The position numbers and the translations under genes are program-made. Shown here piece after piece: positions 8,176 to 17,934 of a stretch of 64,000 bases of DNA. Within the stretch, counting starts at the first letter, position 1. Each line of letters starts with the position of its first letter. The stretch is from Bacteroidota bacterium (GTDB lineage Bacteria; Bacteroidota; Ignavibacteria; Ignavibacteriales; Melioribacteraceae), in assembly GCA_018818065.1 (NCBI GenBank), contig JAHISV010000008.1:310001-374000 (forward strand), given 5' to 3'. The notes under the pieces were generated by a model that saw nothing but the letters and a program-made list of their open reading frames with translations, ran no database searches and was not told where the DNA came from.

Positions 8176-11100
8176 CTAGAATCTATCCAGAACTTGTTGT
8201 TCCTGGACAATTGATAATTTAAGAACTTTAGTAGTTCCTATATCAGGCATATCAATGTAAGCTACGTAAACACCACTAGCTACCGGTAGGTTATAAGTAT
8301 TTGTTAGATCCCAACGTTGGAATTGATCTGTACTTGTTTTATCAATTGTTTTAACCAGCTGACCAGCAAGGTTAAATATTCTGATTGTAGCATTGTCTGG
8401 TAAATGAGAGAATGTTACAAATCTTTGATATTTGTTTAACTCTTGTGGGTTTGCACCATAATATGGATTTGGGAAAACATTGATTTCTTCAATGTCGGCT
8501 TTAGCTGCTTCATTGTCAAATACATAAGGCTTAGCTGAAGTCCAGGTAAATTTGTCAACTCCAAGAAGAAGTGGGTTAGCATACTCAGTTTTAATGACGT
8601 CACCAGTTGTGTAGTCTGATAAATACCAAACGTTCATCCAAGTAAAATTATCGTCAGAATAGTTTGGATCATCATCTATAGTGTAGTCTTCGGTATAAGG
8701 AGTGTCATAGGTTGCGCAATACATGCGTAATGTTGTATTCCATACCGCGAATCCATTAGCTGTTGGATCAGCTTGTCCACGATCATAAACATAGTAATTA
8801 ACTTGTCTATTATCATCAACATTCCATACTTCCATTGGAACACGAATCAAGAAAGGTGTTGCTGAACCAGGATTAGGATTAAGTGGATGGTTAGCAATAC
8901 TGTACCCTCTGGCTCCAAATAATGTAGCCATAGCGCCAGTACCTTCTTTGGTTATTTCGATTGTTTGACCATTGATAGTAACAGTTTCTTTTTCGCCGGT
9001 AAATCTGAACTCAAGATCTTTCTGCAATGCAGAAGTTTCTAAAGTACCAACACCTAAAAAGTCATTTGCTGTACCATTAGGATCACCAAACCATGTGTAG
9101 TCAGTTATCATCCATTGAGCGGACTGCCAACTACCATCACCACGGTTAGGGAATGGAACTCCATTAAGATAAACTTGAGCATAAACCTCAGGAGCTGCAT
9201 AACTACCGTCAACGTTGATTAACATACCGTCAACTGCAACAGTATAGTCAGGACCAACGTTAGCATTTTCTTCGGCATAAATATCTACACCGCCAAGGTG
9301 ATGCTGATCTTCAAGAATAAACTCACCAGTTGTTAAGTCTTTTACATTCCAGTGATTTTCAGTTTTAGTTGCAAAATTAATAGCATCAAAAGTTACTGAA
9401 CCGCTTGCGTCAACTTTAGTTGTACCAGCCCAGTTATCATCCCATAAAACGTAATTAGCAACCATAGGAGGTGTGAAAACATTAACATTAACTGTTATAT
9501 TTTCTCCGCCGCCAAATGGACCGTCACCGGTTTGTGAGTCAGCGCCTATTGTTAAAACATTACCGGCAATAACTACATCTGTAGATGTACCTGCACCACC
9601 GTGGAATGCGTCTACTTCTGCGCCATTTATTACAACGCCAGCTGGGAATGTAATCTGAATACCGTCTGACCAGTTTCCGTCAGGACCATCTAAGTGATAT
9701 TCAAAAACAAGGTCAACTGTTCCTTCAACATCATAATTAACTACAGCATTACCAGCTAAGTAAGATGGAGAAATATCTGATGTTTTATTTATTCTTGTTC
9801 CACTTGCATCTGCAAATTTCCATTCACCGTCATAATCTTTAAAATAATTCTGACTGTTGAATGAAATTTCATAGTTGTGACCAGTAGTTTCCTGCGGATC
9901 AACAACCATTACAGTTGCGCTGGCATTTGCGTTACCAACATGAGTTGTAGTGTAACTGCCAGGAATTGCTTCCTGCGCAACCATACCAGGTGATTTAGTT
10001 TGAGGAACAATTGTAAAAGTTGAGAATGTATTCTCTAATGTATTTGGAACTGCTAGTTCATCAGGGCTATAAGCATAGGCGGTAACTGCAAAGTAATATC
10101 TAGTACCATTGAATAAGTCAATGTTGTTATTGACCGCATCTTTGGTAACTTTAAAGTACCTTTTAATACCCCAATCATTACCGTTTTGAACTATTTTTGA
10201 GTAAGTAGCACCAGTAGCAGGATCTACGGCATTATCAACAATTACTTTAATATCATCAACAATATCATAAGTAGCTATTTTAACAGCAGTTTCAAATCTT
10301 GATGACGCTTCAGGTAATTGATAAACGTTGTAACCCTGGAATGAGTATCCTTTTAGGTTATGTGCTTCAGTAGCAGCAACCATTTCTGGTCTGGAATCCC
10401 AGCGAATAAGGATTTCCTGATCATCAACTGTATAAGTTACAAAAGGAGGAGGAGGAGCTGATGGCAATACGAAGTTACTATTGTAAGCATCTTGAGCAAT
10501 TCCATCAAAGGCTTTAAGTAAAGTAACAGAGCCTAAGTTACTGGCACCCTGTGCAACTAGCTGCGCAATTACTATATCCTGCGAAGCTCCAGCTACAAGT
10601 GTAAATGGACCAGAAGACATACCATAACGGCGATCTTTAGTGGGCTTTACAATACCATCAACATAACCTGTACCTGTTACAGGATCACCTGATAGTGGGT
10701 AAGGAGTTACTCCGCCGCCAAGTTCTTCAGGTATTGGGAAGTACTCACCAGTAGAACCGATTTTACCTTGTAACAAGTTATAGAAATACAAAGTACCTGT
10801 AGAGTAGTTATCAAGATCAGGATCTGAGTATGGAGTACCATTTTCATTTACGAAATAATAAAAAGCGGTCATTCCTAAGTTTTTCCAATCAGGAATTTCT
10901 TCGCCATTAACCAAAGCTGTGCTACCTGGACTAGGAACAATTGGTCCCTGGAAGAAGTCATGACCGGAAGCAGGAACTTGCGCACCGTATTGAGAATCGA
11001 TTGCACCTGAGTTATAAGCATAACCGAGTGATAATAAAGTATCACAACCAACAAAGTCATCACCAGCGTTACCAACGTCAGGATCAGCCCATACGGCTAC

Positions 11101-11886
11101 GTAAAAATCAGTGTAATCTTCTGTTCCAAGATTGGCTAATTCATATTTCTTAAAGAGCATGTTACCTAAAGGACCAACTGAAGCATATCCCCAAACTGTA
11201 ACACGCATTTCAATTAACTGTGGAGATGAGCCGTAGAACTGTACAGCTTTGTCACCATCAGAGGCATTAGCAATAAAATATACTGTTTGTCCGGCACCCG
11301 GAAAACCAGGTATATCTTCGCCAAGATCATAAGTTCCGTTAAAATCAGGATCAGGATCATACTGGCCATTACCATCTGCATCAAGATAAGGAGCGCCATC
11401 TTGCCAAGGCCATTCCATCCAATCTAATCTGTACTGTTCGCGAATTGCAGATTCATCACCTGATTTTTCGTTATCATTAATTTCTGATAACATCGAACCA
11501 GTTTGCCAGTCAGGGCGTACTCTGTACATTCTGCTTAATTCAGGATCTGTACCAATTTTACCAGTAACAAGCCCTGATGGGAATACAGATCCACCGAAGC
11601 GAATTTCACCACCATTATATCTACCACCCCAGTTAAAACCAGATTGGTAAACAGCATATTTGTTACTACCCTTCGGAAATTCAAATCCTGAATTACCGCC
11701 ATCAACATCTGCTCTACCATCTGCATATAAGAAGGTAGATATATTATTGATGTTCATTTTGTAAATAGAAGGTTCAGCTTCAACTTTAGATAGACTTCTA
11801 TTCCCGTTCTCCTTAGCATAAGTACAAACAAGGAGACCCATGGTCAGGAATAGAATACCCATGTACTTAAATATTTTATGATTCAT
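8176..11886 (-). CDS. Large secreted protein with T9SS type A sorting domain
   Basis: This 1236-residue protein has an N-terminal signal peptide and a C-terminal sorting domain of about 85 residues. The sorting domain shows the usual VFPNPY start, IRIFNLAGQLVKTI, an LPVASGVYVAYI strand and the end strand KVLKLSIVQ. An Asp-rich, probably calcium-binding stretch lies near residues 165-185 (YLDADGNGQYDPDPDFNG) and a fibronectin-type-III-like part near 480-620. No catalytic domain is recognisable, so a surface structural or adhesive role is only a guess. It sits between a TonB receptor and a PorV-like protein, all in one direction. Confidence 0.85.
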   Translation of the reverse strand: MNHKIFKYMGILFLTMGLLVCTYAKENGNRSLSKVEAEPSIYKMNINNISTFLYADGRADVDGGNSGFEFPKGSNKYAVYQSGFNWGGRYNGGEIRFGGSVFPSGLVTGKIGTDPELSRMYRVRPDWQTGSMLSEINDNEKSGDESAIREQYRLDWMEWPWQDGAPYLDADGNGQYDPDPDFNGTYDLGEDIPGFPGAGQTVYFIANASDGDKAVQFYGSSPQLIEMRVTVWGYASVGPLGNMLFKKYELANLGTEDYTDFYVAVWADPDVGNAGDDFVGCDTLLSLGYAYNSGAIDSQYGAQVPASGHDFFQGPIVPSPGSTALVNGEEIPDWKNLGMTAFYYFVNENGTPYSDPDLDNYSTGTLYFYNLLQGKIGSTGEYFPIPEELGGGVTPYPLSGDPVTGTGYVDGIVKPTKDRRYGMSSGPFTLVAGASQDIVIAQLVAQGASNLGSVTLLKAFDGIAQDAYNSNFVLPSAPPPPFVTYTVDDQEILIRWDSRPEMVAATEAHNLKGYSFQGYNVYQLPEASSRFETAVKIATYDIVDDIKVIVDNAVDPATGATYSKIVQNGNDWGIKRYFKVTKDAVNNNIDLFNGTRYYFAVTAYAYSPDELAVPNTLENTFSTFTIVPQTKSPGMVAQEAIPGSYTTTHVGNANASATVMVVDPQETTGHNYEISFNSQNYFKDYDGEWKFADASGTRINKTSDISPSYLAGNAVVNYDVEGTVDLVFEYHLDGPDGNWSDGIQITFPAGVVINGAEVDAFHGGAGTSTDVVIAGNVLTIGADSQTGDGPFGGGENITVNVNVFTPPMVANYVLWDDNWAGTTKVDASGSVTFDAINFATKTENHWNVKDLTTGEFILEDQHHLGGVDIYAEENANVGPDYTVAVDGMLINVDGSYAAPEVYAQVYLNGVPFPNRGDGSWQSAQWMITDYTWFGDPNGTANDFLGVGTLETSALQKDLEFRFTGEKETVTINGQTIEITKEGTGAMATLFGARGYSIANHPLNPNPGSATPFLIRVPMEVWNVDDNRQVNYYVYDRGQADPTANGFAVWNTTLRMYCATYDTPYTEDYTIDDDPNYSDDNFTWMNVWYLSDYTTGDVIKTEYANPLLLGVDKFTWTSAKPYVFDNEAAKADIEEINVFPNPYYGANPQELNKYQRFVTFSHLPDNATIRIFNLAGQLVKTIDKTSTDQFQRWDLTNTYNLPVASGVYVAYIDMPDIGTTKVLKLSIVQEQQVLDRF

Positions 11887-11924
11887 ATTAAAAACTCCAT
11901 CATTTTATTATTATTTCGATGATA

Positions 11925-14921
11925 TTAGTACTCAAGTCTTAAACCCAGAATAATTTGTCTCGGAGCACCGAATAACTGATTACCTGTTGCGTTTAAGTAG
12001 TTAGCTTGCTGACCAATAATAAATTGTTGGTAAGCTTCTACATATTTTTCGCCCCAACTGTCAATGTTACCACCAACTAATCTAGGATCTTGTAGAACAC
12101 CATCATCGTTAGCTGTACCAGTTCTTAACCAAACATTCTCAGCATTCTTAGTGTCAAATAAGTTGACAACTCTTACATAAATATTTGCAGAAATTATGTC
12201 TGCGATATTGAAAGTTTTGTCAATTCTTAAATCAACCTGGAAAGTAGATGGAGTAACCGATTCGTTCATTGGTTCAACCGGGTATCTACCGCGTGTATCG
12301 CCTTCAAGATCAATAACACCATCACCACGTGTATATGGGTGACCACTGCTATATTTTGCTAATAAGGAAACACCAAATTCGTTTAAGAATGCAGGACCAT
12401 CATCAACACCAAATCTGTAGTCGAAATTAATGTTGGCTCTAACTGACTGATTAAAGTCAAGAGGAGCAATGTTTTTTGGATAAAATACTGTGTTTTCGAT
12501 AGGAGCACCAACAATACCAGTAGCTGAACGTGGATTTGATCCGGTACCTCTTGCATCTTGCAATGACATAGAAGCGTTCATAGCTAATCTGTTATATCTT
12601 CTCATGCTAAGGTTCAATTCAACGCCTTTAGTTGTTGCGTAGTCACCGTTAGCAAGTGTTAAGTAGTTTCTTATTGGTGATTCTGGAGATACTCTTTCTT
12701 CATAGAAGAATACCTGATTTTTGATGTCTTTGTAATAACCTGTTATGTCAAATGACATAAAGTCAGTTAACTGCTGTGTAAAACCAAGTTCGTACTGTGT
12801 AGTTCTTGTAGGACGAATGTTTCTACCACGAGCGGAATTACCAAAGAAATAACTCTGACGGAATTCATAAGAAATTCTGTCTTGACCTTGATAAGTATCT
12901 GTTAATCTTGTTTGCTGTACGAATTTACCGAACTGAGCATGGAATACAGTTCTATCGGTAACTGGGAACGAAAGACCAATTCTTGGAGATACAGCACTAA
13001 AAGTTGAAACATCTTGCCAGCCTTCAGTTATAAATTCACCTGTAGTTGGATTTACTGATAAGTAAGGTCTTGTAGGATCTACAAGTTCCTGATTATCAAT
13101 GTCGATGTAATCATATCTTAAACCAAGGTTCAGGATAATGTCTTCAAATTCAATTCTATCTTGAAGGAAAGCACTTGCAAAAACTGGTTTTTTGGGGGCT
13201 AAGTAACCCTCGTCAACTTTTTCGCCTTTAAAGTCAAAACCAAAATTGTCAAGACCAACTAACAATAATAATCTTTGTTTTACTTCATCTTCTGTTAAAC
13301 CAGGATATGTATTATTTGTTAAAGCATTGTCAAGCTTTTCAGCTAAACCACGTTGCTCAGCAAGCGCCATGCTAAAACGACGAATAGTTTCTTGTTTGTA
13401 TTCACCACCAATTTTAATGGTATGAACTTTTCCAATCATCCAGTTAAGGTTACCAGCGAATGATAGAGTAGTCTGATCCATTTTGAAGAATGAAGTAGCA
13501 ATTTGATTAGGTGAACCAAACTGCCAGCTATAAACGGTAGGACTATATTCATTCACATAACGTCCATTACGAGCCTGGTTTGCTAAATCTAAAGCTGAAC
13601 GCTCAAAAATCCATCCTGCTTCAGCATTGGCAACTGAATCGCCATATGCCCAGTAATTATCTTTCAAATAAGGATCTTGTGTTAATCTATCTGTAAGAGT
13701 ATAACCAGCTGTTAATTCATAGAACATATTTGGGCTTAATACATGAGTAAGTTTTACGTTAAAAGAACCATTATTACGAAGTTCTTCACCTTCTCTTATT
13801 CTTGTAACTACGTCATACATTTTATCGAATTCAAACGGATCACGTTTGTTAGCAGTAAATGTACCAGAGAATCTTAACATAATTGGTTTAAAGTCTGCAG
13901 TAATTGTACCTGCAAGAGTATAGTTTTCAGATCTATACTGTCTAACCGGACCAGCATTTGAAACTAAGTTAACTACGTCAGAACCACCAGGTTCAGAAAT
14001 AGGACCAACGTCCATACCAGGATAATCCTGAGGTGATCTGTCTCTATTAAATAAATAACGACCGTTTAAGAAGAATCTGAATCTGTTATCAAACAATGGA
14101 CCACTTAATACAGCACTCATTTCATTATAGCCATAAGAATGTGTACCTAATACTTTTTCGCCATTGTAAGCATCTTCACGGCTTTTGAATGTGAAGTTGT
14201 CAGTAATATATTCGAAACTAGCTTTTAAATCAGAACGACCTGATTTTAGCTGTTGACGAATAATACCGGCGTTAGCACCACCAAATTCAGCAGTATAACC
14301 ACCAGCTTGAACCTGAATTTCTTCAAGAGCATCCTGTGATACAGAAACTGAGTTACCACCATAATAAGGATCAGTTACTGAAACGCCTTCTAGATAGTAA
14401 CCAACTTCGTCATTTCTACCACCACGGATAGTAATCAGACCATCTTGAAGTGTTACACCAGCAGAAAGAGCTAGAATACCATTTACACCTCTAACAGGAA
14501 GCGCATCAATGTCATCTGAAGTTGTAAGACGAACAGCGTTTGTAGCATCCTTATTTATCAAAGGTCTTTTTGCTACAATTGTTACTGTTCCCACAGACAC
14601 ATCTTCACTAGGAAGTTCAAAGGAAATGTAGGTTGTTAAGTCAGAGTTAACATTAACCCCGGTTAAAGTAATTGACTGATAACCTAAATATGATGCTCTA
14701 ACATCATAGTTACCAGCTTCTAAGTTCATTAGAAGGAATTCACCGTTTACATCAGTAGCTGCACCAGTACTAGTACCGACAACAATAATGTTGGCACCAA
14801 TAAGGGCTTCACCTGTCTGTAAATCAACAACAGTTCCCTTAATTCTACCTCTCGTACCAGCATTAAGCATTGCAGGCACCAGAGAGAGCATTAATAATAA
14901 GTAAAAAATCTTTCGATGCAT
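11925..14921 (-). CDS. TonB-dependent receptor with CarboxypepD_reg-like domain
   Basis: This 998-residue protein has a signal peptide, then a carboxypeptidase-regulatory-like beta domain (about 23-105, GTVVDLQTGEALIGANI). A plug domain follows (about 115-225, with IRGGRNDEVGYYLEGV) and then a long beta-barrel ending in the aromatic strand IILGLRLEY. No SusD-type lipoprotein is adjacent, so the substrate cannot be inferred. AAAGGAG lies six bases before the ATG. It is the first gene of a three-gene unit that ends at the terminator near 7058. Confidence 0.92.
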   Translation of the reverse strand: MHRKIFYLLLMLSLVPAMLNAGTRGRIKGTVVDLQTGEALIGANIIVVGTSTGAATDVNGEFLLMNLEAGNYDVRASYLGYQSITLTGVNVNSDLTTYISFELPSEDVSVGTVTIVAKRPLINKDATNAVRLTTSDDIDALPVRGVNGILALSAGVTLQDGLITIRGGRNDEVGYYLEGVSVTDPYYGGNSVSVSQDALEEIQVQAGGYTAEFGGANAGIIRQQLKSGRSDLKASFEYITDNFTFKSREDAYNGEKVLGTHSYGYNEMSAVLSGPLFDNRFRFFLNGRYLFNRDRSPQDYPGMDVGPISEPGGSDVVNLVSNAGPVRQYRSENYTLAGTITADFKPIMLRFSGTFTANKRDPFEFDKMYDVVTRIREGEELRNNGSFNVKLTHVLSPNMFYELTAGYTLTDRLTQDPYLKDNYWAYGDSVANAEAGWIFERSALDLANQARNGRYVNEYSPTVYSWQFGSPNQIATSFFKMDQTTLSFAGNLNWMIGKVHTIKIGGEYKQETIRRFSMALAEQRGLAEKLDNALTNNTYPGLTEDEVKQRLLLLVGLDNFGFDFKGEKVDEGYLAPKKPVFASAFLQDRIEFEDIILNLGLRYDYIDIDNQELVDPTRPYLSVNPTTGEFITEGWQDVSTFSAVSPRIGLSFPVTDRTVFHAQFGKFVQQTRLTDTYQGQDRISYEFRQSYFFGNSARGRNIRPTRTTQYELGFTQQLTDFMSFDITGYYKDIKNQVFFYEERVSPESPIRNYLTLANGDYATTKGVELNLSMRRYNRLAMNASMSLQDARGTGSNPRSATGIVGAPIENTVFYPKNIAPLDFNQSVRANINFDYRFGVDDGPAFLNEFGVSLLAKYSSGHPYTRGDGVIDLEGDTRGRYPVEPMNESVTPSTFQVDLRIDKTFNIADIISANIYVRVVNLFDTKNAENVWLRTGTANDDGVLQDPRLVGGNIDSWGEKYVEAYQQFIIGQQANYLNATGNQLFGAPRQIILGLRLEY

Positions 14922-14936
14922 ATTATTCTCCTTTAG

Positions 14937-15002
14937 TTAATTAAATGAAAGGGCTTGAGAATCCTTTTTGAAAAAAGTAACAACTTTTGAAATTTCTTTC
15001 AC
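14937..15002 (-). other. Possible short leader ORF upstream of the TonB receptor
   Basis: A 21-codon frame (VKEISKVVTFFKKDSQALSFN, stop TAA) ends three bases before the receptor's Shine-Dalgarno. It follows a perfect anti-SD match, TAAAGGAGGTGA, on the minus strand at 14999-15010. The GTG overlaps that SD-like sequence, and an in-frame ATT lies eight bases beyond GGAGG, so no conventional start has proper spacing. It may be a leader peptide, a standby ribosome site, or chance. Confidence 0.25.
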
Positions 15003-15010
15003 CTCCTTTA
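14999..15010 (-). promoter_or_regulatory. Perfect Shine-Dalgarno-like sequence far from a start codon
   Basis: The minus strand reads TAAAGGAGGTGA here, fully complementary to the expected 16S rRNA 3' tail. It lies about 78 bases upstream of the TonB receptor ATG, which has its own good SD. An AT-rich TATATTAT precedes it directly, so it may mark the start of the transcript. Confidence 0.45.
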
Positions 15011-15413
15011 TAATATAGTTTACAAGGTTCATGAAATTAGTTCTTTATCATTATGTAAGAAATAATTTATAAGCAGGCTATCTAGCATGGAACTTTTGTG
15101 AATAAGCATTAGTCTAAAGCGATAAATATTATTCAAAAATTAAATCCGCAAATTATCCGCAAAATTTTGCAATGAATTAAAAATAACTTAACACAACTAC
15201 TTAGTCAAGAACTAAATAATTGAGTAAAAAATAAGAATTCATCTTTCCCTAAAACTCGTTATGAAAATAACACCTCTTATTTTTTTTGTCAAGGAATTAT
15301 TCTCTATATCAAAAATTTAATTAATGTATTAATTTCTACCCGAATTTAACATTGTCCTTGCATCTTATATTTTTTTTATAATTAAAAAGAGGTAGAGTGA
15401 AAATATATTGGAA
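15011..15413. promoter_or_regulatory. AT-rich intergenic region with repeats upstream of the TonB receptor
   Basis: No gene is seen in this stretch, which must hold the promoter of the receptor operon. It contains a direct repeat ATCCGCAAA at 15144-15152 and 15155-15163, one helical turn apart. The second copy runs into the perfect palindrome GCAAAATTTTGC (15159-15170). A 9-11 base AT-rich inverted repeat (15226-15236 with 15275-15285) ends in a T run. I could not assign a convincing -35/-10 pair. Confidence 0.4.
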
Positions 15414-15474
15414 GAAAAAAAAGCTGTGCCGCATTATTAACAGAAATAAATCTCTATTAAAATACAGGCACAGC
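15414..15474 (-). terminator. Putative terminator of trxA
   Basis: On the minus strand GCTGTGCC (15474-15467) pairs perfectly with GGCACAGC (15430-15423) and is followed by a run of eight T. The 36-base loop is long for an intrinsic terminator but could fold further. It starts nine bases after the trxA stop codon. Confidence 0.65.
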
Positions 15475-15482
15475 AAAATTAT

Positions 15483-15803
15483 TTACAGAAGGGCTTCAAT
15501 CTTTTCTACAAAAACATTTTTAGATACAGCACCAATAACGGTATCCTTCATTTCACCACCTTTAAATAAAAGTATGGTGGGTATGCTACGGACACCGAAT
15601 TTAACTGCTGTTTCCTGATTTTGGTCAACATCAAGTTTTCCAATTTTTACTTTACCATCAAATTCTTTCGCAAGTTCTTCCATAATGGGGGCAATCATTC
15701 TACAAGGCCCGCACCACTCAGCCCAAAAATCCAGAACAACAGGCAACGCTGAGTTAGTAACTTCTGCTTCAAAATTATCATCGGTTATTGTTATTGGTTT
15801 CAT
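15483..15803 (-). CDS. trxA: Thioredoxin
   Basis: This 106-residue protein has the thioredoxin fold signature and the redox motif WCGPC (about residues 30-34, in FWAEWCGPCRMIAPI). It also has the cis-proline loop RSIPTILLF and the GAVSK region near the end. Length and start match cytosolic thioredoxin 1 and there is no signal peptide. It lies 34 bases downstream of the acyl-CoA dehydrogenase gene in the same direction. Confidence 0.96.
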   Translation of the reverse strand: MKPITITDDNFEAEVTNSALPVVLDFWAEWCGPCRMIAPIMEELAKEFDGKVKIGKLDVDQNQETAVKFGVRSIPTILLFKGGEMKDTVIGAVSKNVFVEKIEALL

Positions 15804-15837
15804 ATAATTTATTACTCCTATTTTAATTCAGAACAAA

Positions 15838-16983
15838 TTAAAAAATCTTACCCATTTTCTTTAATATGTCCCTGGCAATAATTCCTTTTTGAATTTCGCT
15901 TGTACCCTCAAAAATTCTATTAATTCTCGAATCTCTGTAAAATCTTTCAACCGGTAATTCCCTTGAATAGCCCATACCACCATGAATTTGTACAGCCATA
16001 TCAGTAACTTTATCTAAACTTTCAGAACAGAAAAGTTTTACCATAGCTGATTTGGTAGAAATGTTTTTCTTCAAGTCGTAGTCTACTGCTGTTCTGTAAA
16101 CCATTGATTCCATTGCATATATTAATGTTGCCATTTCGGCAAGCATAAATTGAATGCCCTGGAATTGACCAATTGTTTGATCAAATTGTTTTCTTTGTTT
16201 TGAATAATCTGCACTCATTTCCAACATTTCTTTTGCAGCACCAAGACACGCTGCGCCAAGTCCAAGTCTTCCCGCATCAAGCGTTTTCATGGCAAGAATA
16301 AAACCACGCCCATCCTGACCCAATAAATTTTCTTTTGGAATACGACAGTTATCAAAAGTGATGGCGTTAGTAATACTACCCTTAATGCCCATTTTCTTTT
16401 CCGGCGGTCCGGGTTGAAAACCTGGATTGTCAGTTTCAACTATAAAACAGCTAATCCCTTTTTCTGTTCTGGCAAAAACGGAAGCAGTATCTGCAATACC
16501 TGCATTTGTAATCCATAATTTTTCACCGTTAATAACCCACTCATCCCCTTCAAGCTTTGCTTTAGTTTTTAGGTTGAATGAGTCTGAACCAGCCTGAGCT
16601 TCGGTTAGACAAAAAGCAGCAATTTTTTCACCATTTGCCAACGGAGTTAAAAATTCTTTTTTTTGCTCCTCGGAACCACCCAGGTAAATTGCGTTTGCAC
16701 CGATTGATTGATGCGCACCAATCATTGTAGCAGTTGACATACATCCGCGAGCAATCTCCTCTTGCGAAATACAATACCCAACTTCACCAAATCCACCGCC
16801 GCCGTACTCTTCAGGAAATGAAACTCCCAAAATTCCAAGTTCACCAATTTTTTTAATCAATTCTCTTGGAACTTCATTATTCTCGTCAATTTGAGATGCA
16901 ATAGGTTTAATTTCGTTATTTGTAAAATCCTTGACCATATCTCGCAGCATCTGCTGCTCTTCAGAAAGTTTGAATTCGAACAT
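15838..16983 (-). CDS. Acyl-CoA dehydrogenase (short/medium-chain type)
   Basis: This 381-residue FAD enzyme has the family order: helical N-terminal domain, middle beta domain (AFCLTEAQAGSDSFNLKT, WITNAG) and helical C-terminal domain. The catalytic base is Glu359 in RIFEGTSEIQ, the position used by butyryl- and medium-chain dehydrogenases. The signature QIHGGMGYSRELPVERFYRD is intact. It desaturates an acyl-CoA at the alpha-beta bond and passes electrons to ETF, which is not encoded nearby. Chain-length preference cannot be read from the sequence. Confidence 0.93.
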   Translation of the reverse strand: MFEFKLSEEQQMLRDMVKDFTNNEIKPIASQIDENNEVPRELIKKIGELGILGVSFPEEYGGGGFGEVGYCISQEEIARGCMSTATMIGAHQSIGANAIYLGGSEEQKKEFLTPLANGEKIAAFCLTEAQAGSDSFNLKTKAKLEGDEWVINGEKLWITNAGIADTASVFARTEKGISCFIVETDNPGFQPGPPEKKMGIKGSITNAITFDNCRIPKENLLGQDGRGFILAMKTLDAGRLGLGAACLGAAKEMLEMSADYSKQRKQFDQTIGQFQGIQFMLAEMATLIYAMESMVYRTAVDYDLKKNISTKSAMVKLFCSESLDKVTDMAVQIHGGMGYSRELPVERFYRDSRINRIFEGTSEIQKGIIARDILKKMGKIF

Positions 16984-17008
16984 GCTTTAATACCCTATTT
17001 AGTGATGA

Positions 17009-17821
17009 TTACCCTTTCTTTTCTCCAATGTAATTTACTATATATTCACCGCCATCAACCCCGATTACATTACCCGAGATCCAACCGGCTTCCTCTTTTG
17101 AAAGCAATACAATAACTTTTGCAACTTCTTCTGGTGTTGTTAATTTGTTTTGCGGGTTTTTACTCTTTGCAGATTTCAGCATCATCTCATTATTTGGAAT
17201 TTTTCTTACCGCAGGGGTATCTGTAACACCCGCCATTAATGAATTTGCTGTTATTTTTCTTGGTCCCAATTCAACAGCAAGTTGTCTGATGTGAGCTTCC
17301 ATAGCAGCTTTGGCCGCAGAAACTGCTCCGTAGCTGGGAATAACTGTTTGTGAACCTGCACTTGTTAATCCAAAAATTCTTCCGCCATTAGCAAACATAT
17401 CTCTAACAATCAAACCCTGCACCCAATAAACAAGAGAGTGTGCCATAACATCAAGCGTCATAACCATCTGAGCTTGAGTAATAGCTTCATTCATATCCTT
17501 AGATATGTATGGTTTAAGGGCACCAAAAGCAAGCGAGTGAAGAAGTACATTAATCTGACCACCATCTTTCCCTGTAATTCTTTCATTTATTTCATCAAGT
17601 ATCTCACCGCGTCGTAGAGAATCTGCTGCATTTATATTAAAGAATATCGCTTTGTGTCCAGTGCGTTCGATCTTCTTAATAATCTGATTTACCTGGGGCA
17701 TTGTTGATTGGCGATCTAAATGAACACCAATAATATTATAACCATCTTTGGCTAATGCAACGGCAGTAGCTCCACCGAATCCACTCGATGCTCCGAGTAT
17801 AAGCGCCCATTTCTTTTCCAT
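17009..17821 (-). CDS. SDR-family enoyl-ACP reductase-like protein (FabL type)
   Basis: This 270-residue short-chain dehydrogenase has the classical nucleotide motif GASSGFG at residues 10-16. Its catalytic pair is spaced Tyr-(X6)-Lys (SYGAVSAAKAAME), the spacing of enoyl-ACP reductases FabI and FabL rather than the YxxxK of ordinary SDRs. The GxxxGxG-type N-terminus favours FabL over FabI. It would reduce enoyl-ACP in the last step of fatty acid elongation. No other fab gene is adjacent; accA is further along. An unrelated SDR activity is possible. Confidence 0.7.
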   Translation of the reverse strand: MEKKWALILGASSGFGGATAVALAKDGYNIIGVHLDRQSTMPQVNQIIKKIERTGHKAIFFNINAADSLRRGEILDEINERITGKDGGQINVLLHSLAFGALKPYISKDMNEAITQAQMVMTLDVMAHSLVYWVQGLIVRDMFANGGRIFGLTSAGSQTVIPSYGAVSAAKAAMEAHIRQLAVELGPRKITANSLMAGVTDTPAVRKIPNNEMMLKSAKSKNPQNKLTTPEEVAKVIVLLSKEEAGWISGNVIGVDGGEYIVNYIGEKKG

Positions 17822-17934
17822 AATATTCCTTTCTATTATAAAACAATTTGCGAAACTTAATAAATAGGTTTTCCTAAAGCAACCAGCCCAGTTTCCAGAT
17901 TTGCCTCTTTGCGGGCAATTAATCTAATTGTCAC

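Noticed and set aside
15226..15285. AT-rich inverted repeat as a second terminator upstream of the TonB receptor
   Set aside because: The stem contains almost only A-T pairs with a loop of nearly 40 bases, too weak to call as a terminator; left as part of the intergenic description.
15397..15618. Plus-strand open frame over the trxA terminator and 3' end of trxA
   Set aside because: It lies antisense to a clear thioredoxin gene and consists largely of its complement; no ribosome site or family match.
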